A stretch of 64,000 nt of DNA. Origin: Micromonospora chaiyaphumensis. Its GTDB lineage: Bacteria; Actinomycetota; Actinomycetes; Mycobacteriales; Micromonosporaceae. Made by a program: the position numbers and the translations under genes. Each line of letters opens with the position of its first letter. Position 1 is the first letter of the stretch. The notes beneath the pieces were generated by a model, which did no database searches, was not told where the DNA came from, and saw only the letters and a list, made by a program, of their open reading frames with translations. Location: assembly GCF_900091435.1 (NCBI RefSeq), contig NZ_FMCS01000003.1:186001-250000 (forward strand). The letters run 5' to 3'. Positions 28,353 through 36,439 of the stretch are shown here, in pieces.

Positions 28353-29897
28353 TCAGCCTAGGGCCGCGTGGGCCTCGGTGAGGAAACGGTCGCGGTCGTC
28401 ACCGTGGGCGATCGCCGCGTTGTAGACGGCGTCGATCGCGGCGACCAGCGGATCGTCATTCGCCAGCGCGATCAGGGCCGGAAACGCGGCGGCCTGCTGG
28501 AGCGCGTCGGTGACGTGGCGTGTGCCGGACGCCCTCGCGGGCAGGTGGAGCGTGATGGTGGTGTGCGGTACCTCGGGATCGGACAGGAGCCGGTGGAACG
28601 CGGCGGCACCGTTCTGCTCGGTGAAGGGTCGGGGCAGTGGGCGGTCGGCCTCGGCGGCGGCGAGCGCCTCGGCGACCCACCCGAGCCGTTCCAGCCCGGC
28701 GACCCGCATCGCGCGCCGAGCCGCCCAGCGGGCTGCCTCACGCTGGCGCGCTGCGGGCAGCGCGTCGATGCGGTCGAGCAGCGGGCGGTCGACCCGGGCC
28801 AGGGACCGCGCCTGACCGATGAGCCCGCGGACCCGCGCCGACGGCGGAACACCTCCCCACTCTTCGGCGTCGCGCTCCGCCTTCCGGCGGCGGGCGTCCT
28901 CGGCTCGCGCGGTCGCCTCGGCGGCCTGCCCACGCAACGTCTCCATCCACGGGTACGACCCGACGGTGTCGAGCAGGTGCTCCCAGATCACGCCGAGGGC
29001 GAAGGCGTGCCGGCCCAGGACTCCCTCGTGCCGCAGCGTGAAGCCGTCGGGGCCGGAGGTCAGCCGCACGACACTCGGCTCGTCGTCGGGCAGCGCGTCC
29101 AGCGGATGAGGGAAGATCGGCTCGTCGGCGGTGGCCCACGACCACGTGAGCGTCTCCTCGTCGACCCGAGCCAACCGGACCTCCAGGTCGCCGGCGGGCA
29201 GCGCGCCCTCGGAGACCTCGACCGGCGCAGGCAGGTGGCGGACCACCGTCACCCGAGGCAGGCCGGAGTCGTCCTCGTAAGGGTCGAGAGGCAGCGGGGG
29301 CAGGATGGCCGGGCGGCCGGACGGGCGCGGCACCAGGGACAGCATGCCCCACTCGGCGGCCTTCGCCGGCTTCTGCTCCCAGTCACGGCCCCCCGGCACG
29401 GCCAGCACCGTACGCCACGGCATCTCCTCGGACACCGCCCAGATGTGCAGCTCGTGCCGCTCGGGCGGATCGTCAGCGGTGCGTACGGTCTCGTGCAAGC
29501 GGTCGCGCGCATGCACTCGCACCCGGATCAGCCCGCGCGGAACGGCAACGTCGGTGAGAGCCTCCGCGGTGCCGCCCATCAGGCCGACGACCGACAGCCG
29601 GCCGCTGGGACTCCAGAGGGTCGCCTCGCTGATCACGTCCCAGCCGACGTCGACCGACGCCGGAGGCCCGGGCAGCACGCGTACACGTGCCTCGATCCAG
29701 CCGGTGTGTATGCCGCAGAAGCCGGTGAACTGATTCGGCCCGCCGACGTGCAGCAGGTCGTCACCCCGGACGTAGATTCCCATGCGGGACGCACCCGGCA
29801 CAGTGAACACGTCGTACTGGCAGTGACTGACCGACAGCCGCGCCCAGCCGGTCGCCGATCCCGGAAATCGATGATCCGCAGCAGCCACGTCGTCCAC
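28353..29897 (-). CDS. Large hypothetical protein
   Basis: This 514-residue acidic protein is not one I recognise. The N-terminal 120 residues look beta-rich ('ARLSVSHCQYDVFTVPG', 'GIYVRGDDLLHVGG'), faintly like ComJ/competence-inhibitor-type folds. The C-terminal half is helical, with a charged coiled-coil-like 'RAEDARRRKAERDAEEW'. There is no signal peptide or membrane span. GTG 29897 lies six bases after TAGGAT on the minus strand (29909-29904), so it is probably leaderless. An inverted repeat at 29921-29957 sits just upstream. Confidence 0.65.
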   Translation of the reverse strand: MDDVAAADHRFPGSATGWARLSVSHCQYDVFTVPGASRMGIYVRGDDLLHVGGPNQFTGFCGIHTGWIEARVRVLPGPPASVDVGWDVISEATLWSPSGRLSVVGLMGGTAEALTDVAVPRGLIRVRVHARDRLHETVRTADDPPERHELHIWAVSEEMPWRTVLAVPGGRDWEQKPAKAAEWGMLSLVPRPSGRPAILPPLPLDPYEDDSGLPRVTVVRHLPAPVEVSEGALPAGDLEVRLARVDEETLTWSWATADEPIFPHPLDALPDDEPSVVRLTSGPDGFTLRHEGVLGRHAFALGVIWEHLLDTVGSYPWMETLRGQAAEATARAEDARRRKAERDAEEWGGVPPSARVRGLIGQARSLARVDRPLLDRIDALPAARQREAARWAARRAMRVAGLERLGWVAEALAAAEADRPLPRPFTEQNGAAAFHRLLSDPEVPHTTITLHLPARASGTRHVTDALQQAAAFPALIALANDDPLVAAIDAVYNAAIAHGDDRDRFLTEAHAALG

Positions 29898-29920
29898 TCC
29901 GCGATCCTAAGACCGTCATG

Positions 29921-29957
29921 ATCGGGCCTGCCACCACGGGATCAGTGCAGGCCCGAT
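29921..29957. repeat. 11-bp inverted repeat upstream of the large hypothetical gene
   Basis: ATCGGGCCTGC and GCAGGCCCGAT are perfect arms around a 15-base loop. The element lies 24 bases upstream of one gene start and about 155 bases before the divergent SCO6745-type gene. It could be an operator or a stem-loop at an RNA end. Confidence 0.4.
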
Positions 29958-30112
29958 GCCGGATCCGTCGGGACCAGGCCGGGCTCGTCAGGTGCGGGTA
30001 AGTCAGACGTGTTGATGTAGGCCGAAGTTGTCGTATCCGGGCCATGTTGTTCGTAGCTGGTGTGAGAGTCCGCCCGCGAGCGCGGGGCCACGACAAAGGG
30101 AGATGCCGAGCG

Positions 30113-30937
30113 ATGCCGCACCCACTGGCCAAGGTCCACCGCATGTTCGAGCTCGTCGAGCCGATCGCCACCGTCACCTTCTCCGAGGTGCCGAACGAGG
30201 CGTTCCTGGCCCTGGGTATGCGCAACTACTGGGACGGGTACTTCGCGGGCCGGGCCGCCCCGCTGGGCCTGGCGCCGGCCGAGGTGGTGCATGCGGTCTT
30301 CTACAACTTCGCCGACGGCGAGGTGGCGCGCCACATCCCGTGGGTCTGGGGGAAGACCACCCCGCAGGAGGCGATCGCTGTGCGCGAGCGGGGCAGCGCC
30401 GCAGCGCTGCGGCAGAGGATCGGGCAGCTCGCCGACTCGCCCGGTCTGGTGCGGGCCGCCGACCTCGCCACCCGGGCAGCGGTCAGCGCGCCGATTGAGG
30501 GCCGCGCGCTGTACGCCGGGCTGCGGGCGCTCGACGTGCCCGAGGAGCCGGTGGCCAGGCTCTGGCACGCGGCAACGCTGCTGCGGGAGCACCGCGGGGA
30601 CGGCCACAACGCCGCCCTCCTCGCCCACGGCATCGGCGGCACCGAGGCCCACGTCCTGCTCGCCCTCTCCCTCGGCATGCGGGCCGAGGAGTTCGGCCGG
30701 ACCCACCACCTGCCCAAGGCACAGCTCGCCAGTGTCGTCGACGGGATGCGCCGCCGCGGCCTCGTGGACGCCGCGGGCGGGTTCACCGACGCCGGCCGGG
30801 AAACCAAGGAGCGGATCGAGGCCCTCACCGACGAACTGGCGGCGCCCGCGTACGACGTGCTCACCGCCGACGAGCTCGACGAGCTGATCGCGGGGCTCGA
30901 GCCGATCGCCGCCGCGGCACAGGAAGTCGACGACTGA
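30113..30937 (+). CDS. SCO6745 family protein
   Basis: This 274-residue soluble protein matches the actinobacterial SCO6745 family. It has the opening 'HRMFELVEPIATVTFSEVP', the 'ALGMRNYWDGYFAGRAAPLG' segment, an Ala/Leu-rich core, and a C-terminal winged-helix-like 'LASVVDGMRRRGLVDAAGG' region. The family is thought to include regulatory helix-turn-helix proteins, but no biochemical role is firm. ATG 30113 behind AAAGGGAG is preferred to a start at 30044, which would add 23 non-conserved basic residues. It is monocistronic. Confidence 0.8.
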   Translation: MPHPLAKVHRMFELVEPIATVTFSEVPNEAFLALGMRNYWDGYFAGRAAPLGLAPAEVVHAVFYNFADGEVARHIPWVWGKTTPQEAIAVRERGSAAALRQRIGQLADSPGLVRAADLATRAAVSAPIEGRALYAGLRALDVPEEPVARLWHAATLLREHRGDGHNAALLAHGIGGTEAHVLLALSLGMRAEEFGRTHHLPKAQLASVVDGMRRRGLVDAAGGFTDAGRETKERIEALTDELAAPAYDVLTADELDELIAGLEPIAAAAQEVDD

Positions 30938-31191
30938 GCCGGCGCGTCAGGCGACGGCCACGAGATCAGACGGTCGCTGCGCGCGGTCACTCGCGTATCG
31001 CTCGTGCGCCCAAGGGTTTCGCGTCGCGTGGAACACCGCCAACGACGCGGTCCTGGCCGAGGGCCGACGGGCGCTGATCAACGATCCCGGCGTCGGCTGC
31101 CCGACCAGGGACAGCGATGCGCACACCAGCCGGAGGCCCAATCTTGTGTCCCCGTTCGCAATGGACTTCTTCGCGTGCTCGCTCAGATCGG

Positions 31192-31773
31192 TCAGCGGCG
31201 TACCTGATAGCGCAGGTGGAGCACCCGGTTGCCCTGAATCACCACGTCAGGATCCTCCAACAGGTGCTGCGCGTGGACCGACCCGAAGTAGCGCTTGCCG
31301 GACCCGAACACGACGGGTACGACGTCCATGCGCACCTCGTCGACCAGGCCCGCGGCAAGCATCTGGCCACCGACGTCGCCGGCGGCGACCTCGACCATGC
31401 GGTCACCCGCAAGCTCCTGCGCCTTGGCCACGGCCGCCTCGACGCCGTCGACGAAGTGAAACGGCGCCTCGGGGTCCCAGCCGTCGGGCTCCGGCCGGTG
31501 CGTCACGACGACCACGTGGTCGATCCCGCCCGGAGGCTTCCCGTCCCAGCCGTCCGTCAGGTCGAAGACGTGGCGGCCGGCGATTGTCACCCCGATCTGG
31601 TCCCAGTACGGCCGGGTGTAGTCGTAGGACGTCTGCGACACCTTCACCACGCCGCTCTCGTCCAACGGGACGTCACCGCTGGACAACCAGTCGAACAGCG
31701 GTCCGGGCTGGTCGTTCTCGTCCGCGATGAAGCCGTCCACCGACACCGAGGCGTACATGACCACCTTGCCCAC
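31192..31773 (-). CDS. Dihydrofolate reductase family (RibD C-terminal-like) protein
   Basis: This is a 193-residue NADPH-binding reductase. 'VVMYASVSVDGFIADENDQPG' (here split around residues 4-24) is the typical start of RibD-C/DHFR-like proteins. 'VTIAGRHVFDLTDGW' and 'VEVAAGDVGGQMLAAGLVDEVRMDVVP' follow as expected. GTG 31773 follows AGAGGAG. It lies 65 bases downstream of the AraC-type regulator on the same strand, so the regulator may be cotranscribed with it. The substrate is unknown. Confidence 0.82.
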   Translation of the reverse strand: MGKVVMYASVSVDGFIADENDQPGPLFDWLSSGDVPLDESGVVKVSQTSYDYTRPYWDQIGVTIAGRHVFDLTDGWDGKPPGGIDHVVVVTHRPEPDGWDPEAPFHFVDGVEAAVAKAQELAGDRMVEVAAGDVGGQMLAAGLVDEVRMDVVPVVFGSGKRYFGSVHAQHLLEDPDVVIQGNRVLHLRYQVRR

Positions 31774-31838
31774 GGGGCTCTCCTCTGCTCTGGGTGCCCC
31801 CAAATTAGCGTGCCGTGAGCTGTCGCTCTTGTAAGAAA

Positions 31839-32684
31839 TCAATCGGCCGGCAGCGGCCAGCCGTCCAGCGCGTGGCCGGGATGTTCGCGCAGGAACCGCT
31901 GCCGGATTTCGACGTACCGGGTCGGCGTGAGCCCGGTGAACTCCCGGAACTCGTGGCCGAAGTGGGCCTGGTCGAAATAGCCTGCGCCAGCGGCGAGATC
32001 GCCCCAGTCGATCGGTCGGGCGGGGTTGATCGCGAACACGGTGGCGGTGAAGCGCCAGGTGCGGGCCAGCCGCTTCGGCGTGACGCCGATGAGCTCCTTG
32101 AACCGCTGTGCCAGATGAGTGCTGCTGACACCGGCTGCCACGCTCAGGTCGCCGATCGCCACCGTCCCGCCGGTCGCCGCGATGACGCTGCTCGTATGGC
32201 GGACCAGGCCCAGGCCGGCGGTCTCGCGCAGCCGTCGCATCAACTCCTCCTCGAGCAGCGTCAGCATCTCGTGCGGTCCGTCCGCCGCGGCCAGCCGGTC
32301 TCGCAGCTCAGCAATGGCGGGCCGGCCCCAGACCTGCTCTACCGTCGCCGGCCGGTCACACAGCTCGGCCGCGGGCATCGGCAGGAGCGGCGCCAGCCCC
32401 CACGGCTTGAAGTGCACACCGACGGACCGGGTCCGGGATGGGTAGCCGAACTCGAACGCGCGGGTGGGCATGGTGACGACGCAGCCGTCGGCGTACTCGG
32501 CCGTCTCGATGTCGGTGCCGGCGCGGACGCGGAACGGCGCTCCGAGGTTGACGATGAGCAACGCCGCGGGCATCGGCGGCAGCGTCAGCCGGGCGTACGG
32601 CGGCGCACCTTCCAGGTAGTAAAGGTCGTCGATCAACCCGTCCAGCGGCGGTCGCGGCACTCTGGAGACGTACTCCACGCCCAC
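31839..32684 (-). CDS. AraC family transcriptional regulator
   Basis: The regulator has 281 residues. The N-terminal sensor half (DUF6597-type, 'VRAGTDIETAEYADGCVVTMP') is followed by the AraC double helix-turn-helix at the C-terminus. It has 'IGDLSVAAGVSSTHLAQRFKELIGVTPKRLAR' as first HTH and a second ending in 'GYFDQAHFGHEFREFTGLTPTRY'. GTG 32684 or 32678 gives a normal family length; the frame stays open upstream but the sequence there is not family-like. It is placed just before a DHFR-like gene, which it may control. Confidence 0.85.
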   Translation of the reverse strand: MGVEYVSRVPRPPLDGLIDDLYYLEGAPPYARLTLPPMPAALLIVNLGAPFRVRAGTDIETAEYADGCVVTMPTRAFEFGYPSRTRSVGVHFKPWGLAPLLPMPAAELCDRPATVEQVWGRPAIAELRDRLAAADGPHEMLTLLEEELMRRLRETAGLGLVRHTSSVIAATGGTVAIGDLSVAAGVSSTHLAQRFKELIGVTPKRLARTWRFTATVFAINPARPIDWGDLAAGAGYFDQAHFGHEFREFTGLTPTRYVEIRQRFLREHPGHALDGWPLPAD

Positions 32685-32962
32685 AGCATCGCCGCCACCG
32701 TGCTCGCGATCAACCCCGGCCGGCATGGCGCCGGGATGGTCCAGCCGCGCGGCCGCCGGCATCGAGCCGGCGCCAGTCCCGGACGAGCGCCCCACCGGTG
32801 AACGTCGCCCGCAGCAGGGTGTTGACAGCGCAAGTCCTGTGGAACGTGAACCAGCGTTGGCTGATCGAGCCCAGGCGGAGGGATGAAGCGAGATCGCTTC
32901 CTGCACGGGCCCTGCCGGGTCGTGCGGGCAGCCGCCGTCTCTGTTTGCCGTTCGGCGCCCGC

Positions 32963-33382
32963 TCAGCCGACCTGGTTGTTGTCCTTCAGCGAACCCCACC
33001 CGTGCCACCGCTCGATCTCGATCAGAGCGCTGACCCTTCGGCGATCACGCCGTGGATACGCCCTTCCGGTGTAGTGCTGGGAGAGCCGGTCGATGTCCGT
33101 CAGGTCCTCGTCGTCGCTGAGTTCGACGACGCGCCCGAGGATCGTGACGTGGGTATACCAGGCTTGCTCGTCCAGCACCGTCAGGGTGACCCGGGGGTCG
33201 TTGCGGAGGTGGCTGAGCCGGCGGCGGCCCTCGTCCATGTTCACCATGATCCGGCCGTCGTCCCACAGATACCAGGTGGCCGCGGAGACCGGCTGACCAT
33301 CGGCTCGGAGCGTGGCGATGACGGCGGGGTTCGGCTTCCGGAGCATGGTGACCGCAGGTTCGGGCAGCGGCGGCTTCGACAT
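32963..33382 (-). CDS. PPOX/F420-dependent oxidoreductase-like split-barrel protein
   Basis: A 139-residue flavin/F420-binding split barrel. 'PNPAVIATLRADGQPVSAATWYLWDDGRIMVNM' spans the first strands (residues about 18-50), 'RRLSHLRNDPRVTLTVLD' is the phosphate-binding region, and 'RYW/IEIERWHGWGS' closes the fold. Members are pyridoxamine-phosphate-oxidase-like proteins, in actinomycetes usually F420H2- or FMN-dependent reductases. ATG 33382 begins M-S-K-P-P-L-P and has GGAG seven to nine bases upstream. No partner gene is adjacent. Confidence 0.82.
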   Translation of the reverse strand: MSKPPLPEPAVTMLRKPNPAVIATLRADGQPVSAATWYLWDDGRIMVNMDEGRRRLSHLRNDPRVTLTVLDEQAWYTHVTILGRVVELSDDEDLTDIDRLSQHYTGRAYPRRDRRRVSALIEIERWHGWGSLKDNNQVG

Positions 33383-33539
33383 GTAGCTTCTCCTTGCGAC
33401 AGTGTGACTTCCCGCAATGTACGCAAGCGCCGGGCCGATCGGGCCGGTTCTGGTCTGGTCGTCGCCGCCCGACAAGATGCCCCACGTCGGCGTCCTGGTC
33501 TGTTCGTTCACGTACGTCAGGCTCCGTGCCGTGGCCGCC

Positions 33540-33865
33540 CGTGTGGCGAGGCCGCAGCGGTGGACGGACCGTCGGCGGGGGGATGCGTGCCGGGGCGTGC
33601 AGCACCGCACTGATCACGGATGGGGTGGGTTCGGCGAAGATCGCCGTCGACAGCGTGGCGAGGCGGTGGCCGAGCGATCGGGCGCGGGTGATGTCCCCGG
33701 CCTGCCAGGCCGTGATCAGCGCGGCGTAGTCGCTGGTGGCGACGTGCGCCGAGGCGAGGAGGCCGCCGTGCCCGCCGAGTTCGAGCAGCGCCGAGGCCTA
33801 CGCGTCTTCGCCGCCGAGCACCGAGTGACCCGGTGGCACGCCTGCGGCCTCTGCCTCGTCCTGCT
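33540..33865 (-). pseudogene. Remnant of a dihydrodipicolinate synthase (DapA) family gene
   Basis: A minus-strand frame encodes the C-terminal tail of a DapA-family aldolase: 'SVLGGEDA', a TAG stop at the place of an expected Tyr codon, then 'ALLELGGHGGLLASAHVA', a helix with 'ALITAWQAGDITRARSLGHRL', and 'AIFAEPTPSVISAVLHAPAR'. In intact proteins these follow the catalytic half, which is missing here. The frame then runs on past the normal end. Truncation plus an internal nonsense codon show it is dead. The catalytic Lys/Tyr region is absent. Confidence 0.65.
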
Positions 33866-34056
33866 TCGGCGTCGCGCGTTCGGGCCTCACTGTGGCGCTA
33901 GTGGTGGGGTGTTCCAGAGCCTTTCCATCGTTGTCACGATGCCCTCGGCGGTGTGGGGATTGCCGTCGGCTCGGCGGCCCACATGCGTTGCGGCTTGCTT
34001 CCGAAGCTGGCAGCACGCCTTCGAGACACGACGATCCGCGCCAAGCGCAGCGCTGA

Positions 34057-34093
34057 ACGCGCCCAGCCCGACGAAGCATCGAGCCGGGCGCGT
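34057..34093 (-). terminator. Stem-loop just after the LPXTG protein gene
   Basis: ACGCGCCC (34057-34064) and GGGCGCGT (34086-34093) pair perfectly, with two further GC pairs inside after one mismatch. The element lies eight bases past the stop codon of the leftward gene that ends at 34102. There is no U tract, as is common for actinomycete terminators. Confidence 0.4.
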
Positions 34094-34101
34094 CGAGCGG
34101 G

Positions 34102-34833
34102 CTATGCCACGAAGCGGGAACGGCGTCGGCGTCCGATCAGGTAGCCAGCGCCGCCGAGGAGCAGAAGCGCACCGCCGATGCCGGCCACGGTCGCGGTGTC
34201 GTCACCGGTGACGGGCAACCCACCGCCCTCGCCGCCGCCGGGGGCGCCCGGGCTGGCGGAGGAAGCAGGAGCCGGTGCACTGGTCGTCGTGGCGCTGGGC
34301 GTGGCGCTCGGTGTCGGCGTGGGCTGAGACGTTGCCGTCGGTGTGGGCTGAGACGCGCAGTCGAGCGCACGTGCGGCGTACAGGCCGTTGTTCAGGTAAG
34401 CCAGGTAGGCGTCGACGGTCCCCTCATCGAGCGCCTTCTGCGCGGCCGCCTTCACGTTGGTGCCAGCGCCGGTCAATGTCCGGACCACCGTGATCCGCAG
34501 GGCCGTTGACCAGGCGTTCTGCACGTCCGCTTTGAGGAATGCGCGCAGATCATCCGCGGTGCCGTCCAGGCGCTTCTGAATGGCGTCAGGCAGAACGGGC
34601 AACGAGTCGGCGTTCGCCGCGGCCAGGATCTGGTTGGCCAACACGCGCACCTCTACATTGGTGGCGGTGTCCAGGTCGATGGTGACAAGCTCGCGGATGT
34701 CCTTGTACACCTTGCGCTCGACCGTTTGGCAGGCCTCGTTCAGCCCGGGCGGTTCGGTTTGGGCCACCGCCGGTGCCGCCGGAATCAGAAAGGCCAGCGC
34801 CATTAGGACGCCGGCCGGAATTTTCCATCGCAT
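34102..34833 (-). CDS. ALF-repeat surface protein with LPXTG sorting signal
   Basis: The protein has 243 residues. A signal peptide (residues about 1-24) is followed by ALF-type helical repeats ('DDLRAFLKADVQNAW', 'RITVVRTL', 'VKAAAQKALDEGTVDAYLAYL'). A Thr/Pro/Ser-rich spacer leads to the sorting signal L206-P-V-T-G, a hydrophobic span and the basic tail R-R-R-R-S-R. It should be exported and anchored to peptidoglycan by a class E/A-like sortase encoded elsewhere. The function of the ALF domain is unknown; adhesion or morphogenesis is possible. A terminator-like hairpin follows the gene. Confidence 0.85.
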   Translation of the reverse strand: MRWKIPAGVLMALAFLIPAAPAVAQTEPPGLNEACQTVERKVYKDIRELVTIDLDTATNVEVRVLANQILAAANADSLPVLPDAIQKRLDGTADDLRAFLKADVQNAWSTALRITVVRTLTGAGTNVKAAAQKALDEGTVDAYLAYLNNGLYAARALDCASQPTPTATSQPTPTPSATPSATTTSAPAPASSASPGAPGGGEGGGLPVTGDDTATVAGIGGALLLLGGAGYLIGRRRRSRFVA

Positions 34834-34984
34834 GTGGGTCTTCCTCCCCCGTTGCTAGCCAAAACACGGAGATACTACCGACAGCGAATGGAAGAGCAAG
34901 GACCTGCACGCGTGATGATCTATGCCAAGACCCCCCTGCCGTCGGCTGCATCGACTTCGGCCCCGGGCCAGGAGCAGACCACGA

Positions 34985-35040
34985 GCAGCCGATCCGCGAC
35001 GTCCTCGATCATCAGGGCAGTGCCAGGGCCTTCGGTCAGC
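34985..35040 (-). repeat. Copy of the start region of the DUF885 gene
   Basis: These bases are about 80 percent identical to 45105-45160, which covers the start codon, first dozen codons and leader of the DUF885 gene. Translated leftward it reads M-I-E-D-V-A-D-R-L-L, against V-I-E-D-F-A-D-R-L-L in the full gene, and then diverges to unrelated sequence. It abuts the 3' end of the VOC gene at 35036. It is a scar of duplication or of a lost paralogue. Confidence 0.5.
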
Positions 35041-35407
35041 CGTTGGGGCGTGATGCGATCGCCTGCAGCGACCATTTGTTGCCGTCCGGATCGCCGAAGT
35101 AGACGAAGTTGCCCCATGGCTGCACGTCGACCTCGCTGGCGTCGACACCGGCGTCGAGCAGTTGCCGGCGCGCCGCCTCGGCGTCGGCGACCACGACCTG
35201 GATTTCCTGGGTGCCGGGGGTCTTGTCGGTGATGCCCTCGCCGATCACGATGGAGCACGCCGAGCCGGGTGGTGTCAGCTGGACGAACCGCAGGCCCTCG
35301 TGCACCGTGTGATCGTGGTCGGCGTTGAAGCCCACCTTCTGGTAGAACGCCTTGGCCCGGTCGACATCGGTCACCGGAACGGGGATGAGTTCAATCTTCC
35401 AGTCCAT
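35036..35407 (-). CDS. VOC (glyoxalase/bleomycin-resistance) family protein
   Basis: A 123-residue protein with the paired beta-alpha-beta-beta-beta modules of the VOC superfamily. It begins 'IELIPVPVTDVDRAKAFYQ' and ends 'VYFGDPDGNKWSLQAI', a very common VOC signature. It may be a metal-dependent lyase/isomerase or a drug-binding protein; which one is not determinable. ATG 35407 (M-D-W-K-I-E) is preferred over a start three codons earlier. Confidence 0.8.
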   Translation of the reverse strand: MDWKIELIPVPVTDVDRAKAFYQKVGFNADHDHTVHEGLRFVQLTPPGSACSIVIGEGITDKTPGTQEIQVVVADAEAARRQLLDAGVDASEVDVQPWGNFVYFGDPDGNKWSLQAIASRPNG

Positions 35408-35461
35408 GGAGCCCACCGTAGGACGTGGGTACGACCCTTCGGGCTCACCACACCATTCGGC

Positions 35462-36367
35462 TCAGGCCCGGGCTTCGGCCGGGCCGCTCAGCTCGGCCAG
35501 GAAGGCGTCCACGGCGGGCCGTTGCGCCGTGCCGCCGAGGGCGCGGGTGACCGCGAAGATGCGCCGCTCGGTGACCGGCTCGACCAGTGGCTCCACGTGC
35601 ACCCCGGCTGGCACGTGGCGCAGCGCCAGCTCCGGCACCAGCGCGGCGCCCAGCCCGGCCGCGACGAGGTCCAGCGTGAGCGCGAAGTCGACGGACCGGT
35701 GCCGGATGTCCGGCTCGAAGCCGGCGAGCCGGCAGGCGTGCAGTGTGGACCGTAGGCACGGCGTGTGCTCGGCGCTGGCGATCCAGGGCACATCGCGCAG
35801 TTCGCTCAGCCGGCCGGTGTGACGGCGCCACCCGACCGGGGTTATGAGGTGCATCGGGTCGGTGGTGACCGGGTGCCGGTCCAGGTCGTTGACCAGCGGC
35901 GCGGGCACGTGGTCGTACTCCTGCAGCACCACCACGTCGAGGGTGCCGGAGCGTAGGTCGAGGCGGCTCTGCTGGTCTTCGGCCTCGATCACCCGCACGT
36001 CCAGCTCCGGGTGCTTCGCCCGCGCGCGGGCGGCGGCGGGCGCCACCAGCGCACCGGCTGCGGACGCGAACGCGCCGACCCGCACGGTGCCGCTGACCCC
36101 GTCGCGGATGGCCGCGAGCCCGGCCACCGCCTGCTCCACCGCCCCCAGCACGGACTTCGCGTGGCTGGCCAGCACCTCGCCGGCCGGCGTGAGCACGATT
36201 CCGCGCCCGGCCCGCTCGACCAGCTCGTGCCCGGCCTCTCGGGACAGCTGGACGAGCTGCTGGGAGACCGCCGACGGGGTCACGTGCAGCGACGCGGCGG
36301 CGGCGGTGACGCTGCCGCGCAGCGCTACCTCGTGCAGCACGCGGAGCCGGCGAACATCAAGGTCCAT
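35462..36367 (-). CDS. LysR family transcriptional regulator
   Basis: This is a 301-residue LysR protein. An N-terminal winged HTH ('RLRVLHEVALRGSVTAAAA', 'SAVSQQLVQLSREAG') is followed by a periplasmic-binding-like effector domain ('VRVGAFASAAGALVAPA'). It is divergent from the EamA transporter gene (36440). The 72-base gap contains an inverted repeat AAGAAC-N9-GTTCTT of LysR-box type, so it most likely controls the transporter and itself. The start is ATG 36367. Confidence 0.88.
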   Translation of the reverse strand: MDLDVRRLRVLHEVALRGSVTAAAASLHVTPSAVSQQLVQLSREAGHELVERAGRGIVLTPAGEVLASHAKSVLGAVEQAVAGLAAIRDGVSGTVRVGAFASAAGALVAPAAARARAKHPELDVRVIEAEDQQSRLDLRSGTLDVVVLQEYDHVPAPLVNDLDRHPVTTDPMHLITPVGWRRHTGRLSELRDVPWIASAEHTPCLRSTLHACRLAGFEPDIRHRSVDFALTLDLVAAGLGAALVPELALRHVPAGVHVEPLVEPVTERRIFAVTRALGGTAQRPAVDAFLAELSGPAEARA

Positions 36368-36390
36368 GTAGCCACGCTACAACAGCGATG

Positions 36391-36411
36391 AAGAACTTTG
36401 AACTGGTTCTT
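36391..36411. promoter_or_regulatory. LysR-type box between the regulator and EamA transporter genes
   Basis: AAGAAC and GTTCTT form a perfect dyad separated by nine bases, centred in the short divergent intergenic region. The region is AT-rich against its background. LysR proteins bind such T-N11-A-type dyads. Confidence 0.5.
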
Positions 36412-36439
36412 AAGCGTTCGCTGGGGCAGCGTAGCCGGC

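Larger units (their letters stand above)
33383..34101. other. Gene-poor region holding a dapA-family remnant and a terminator-like hairpin
   Basis: A 720-base stretch without an intact gene. Its central part (about 33540-33865) is the decayed dapA-family tail described separately. Its right end contains the inverted repeat at 34057-34093 behind the LPXTG protein gene. Nothing recognisable was seen in 33870-34050. Confidence 0.5.

Noticed and set aside
31005..31191. A plus-strand stretch translating to 'VAWNTANDAVLAEGRRALIN'
   Set aside because: It looks protein-like, but I cannot match it to a family and no start is present.
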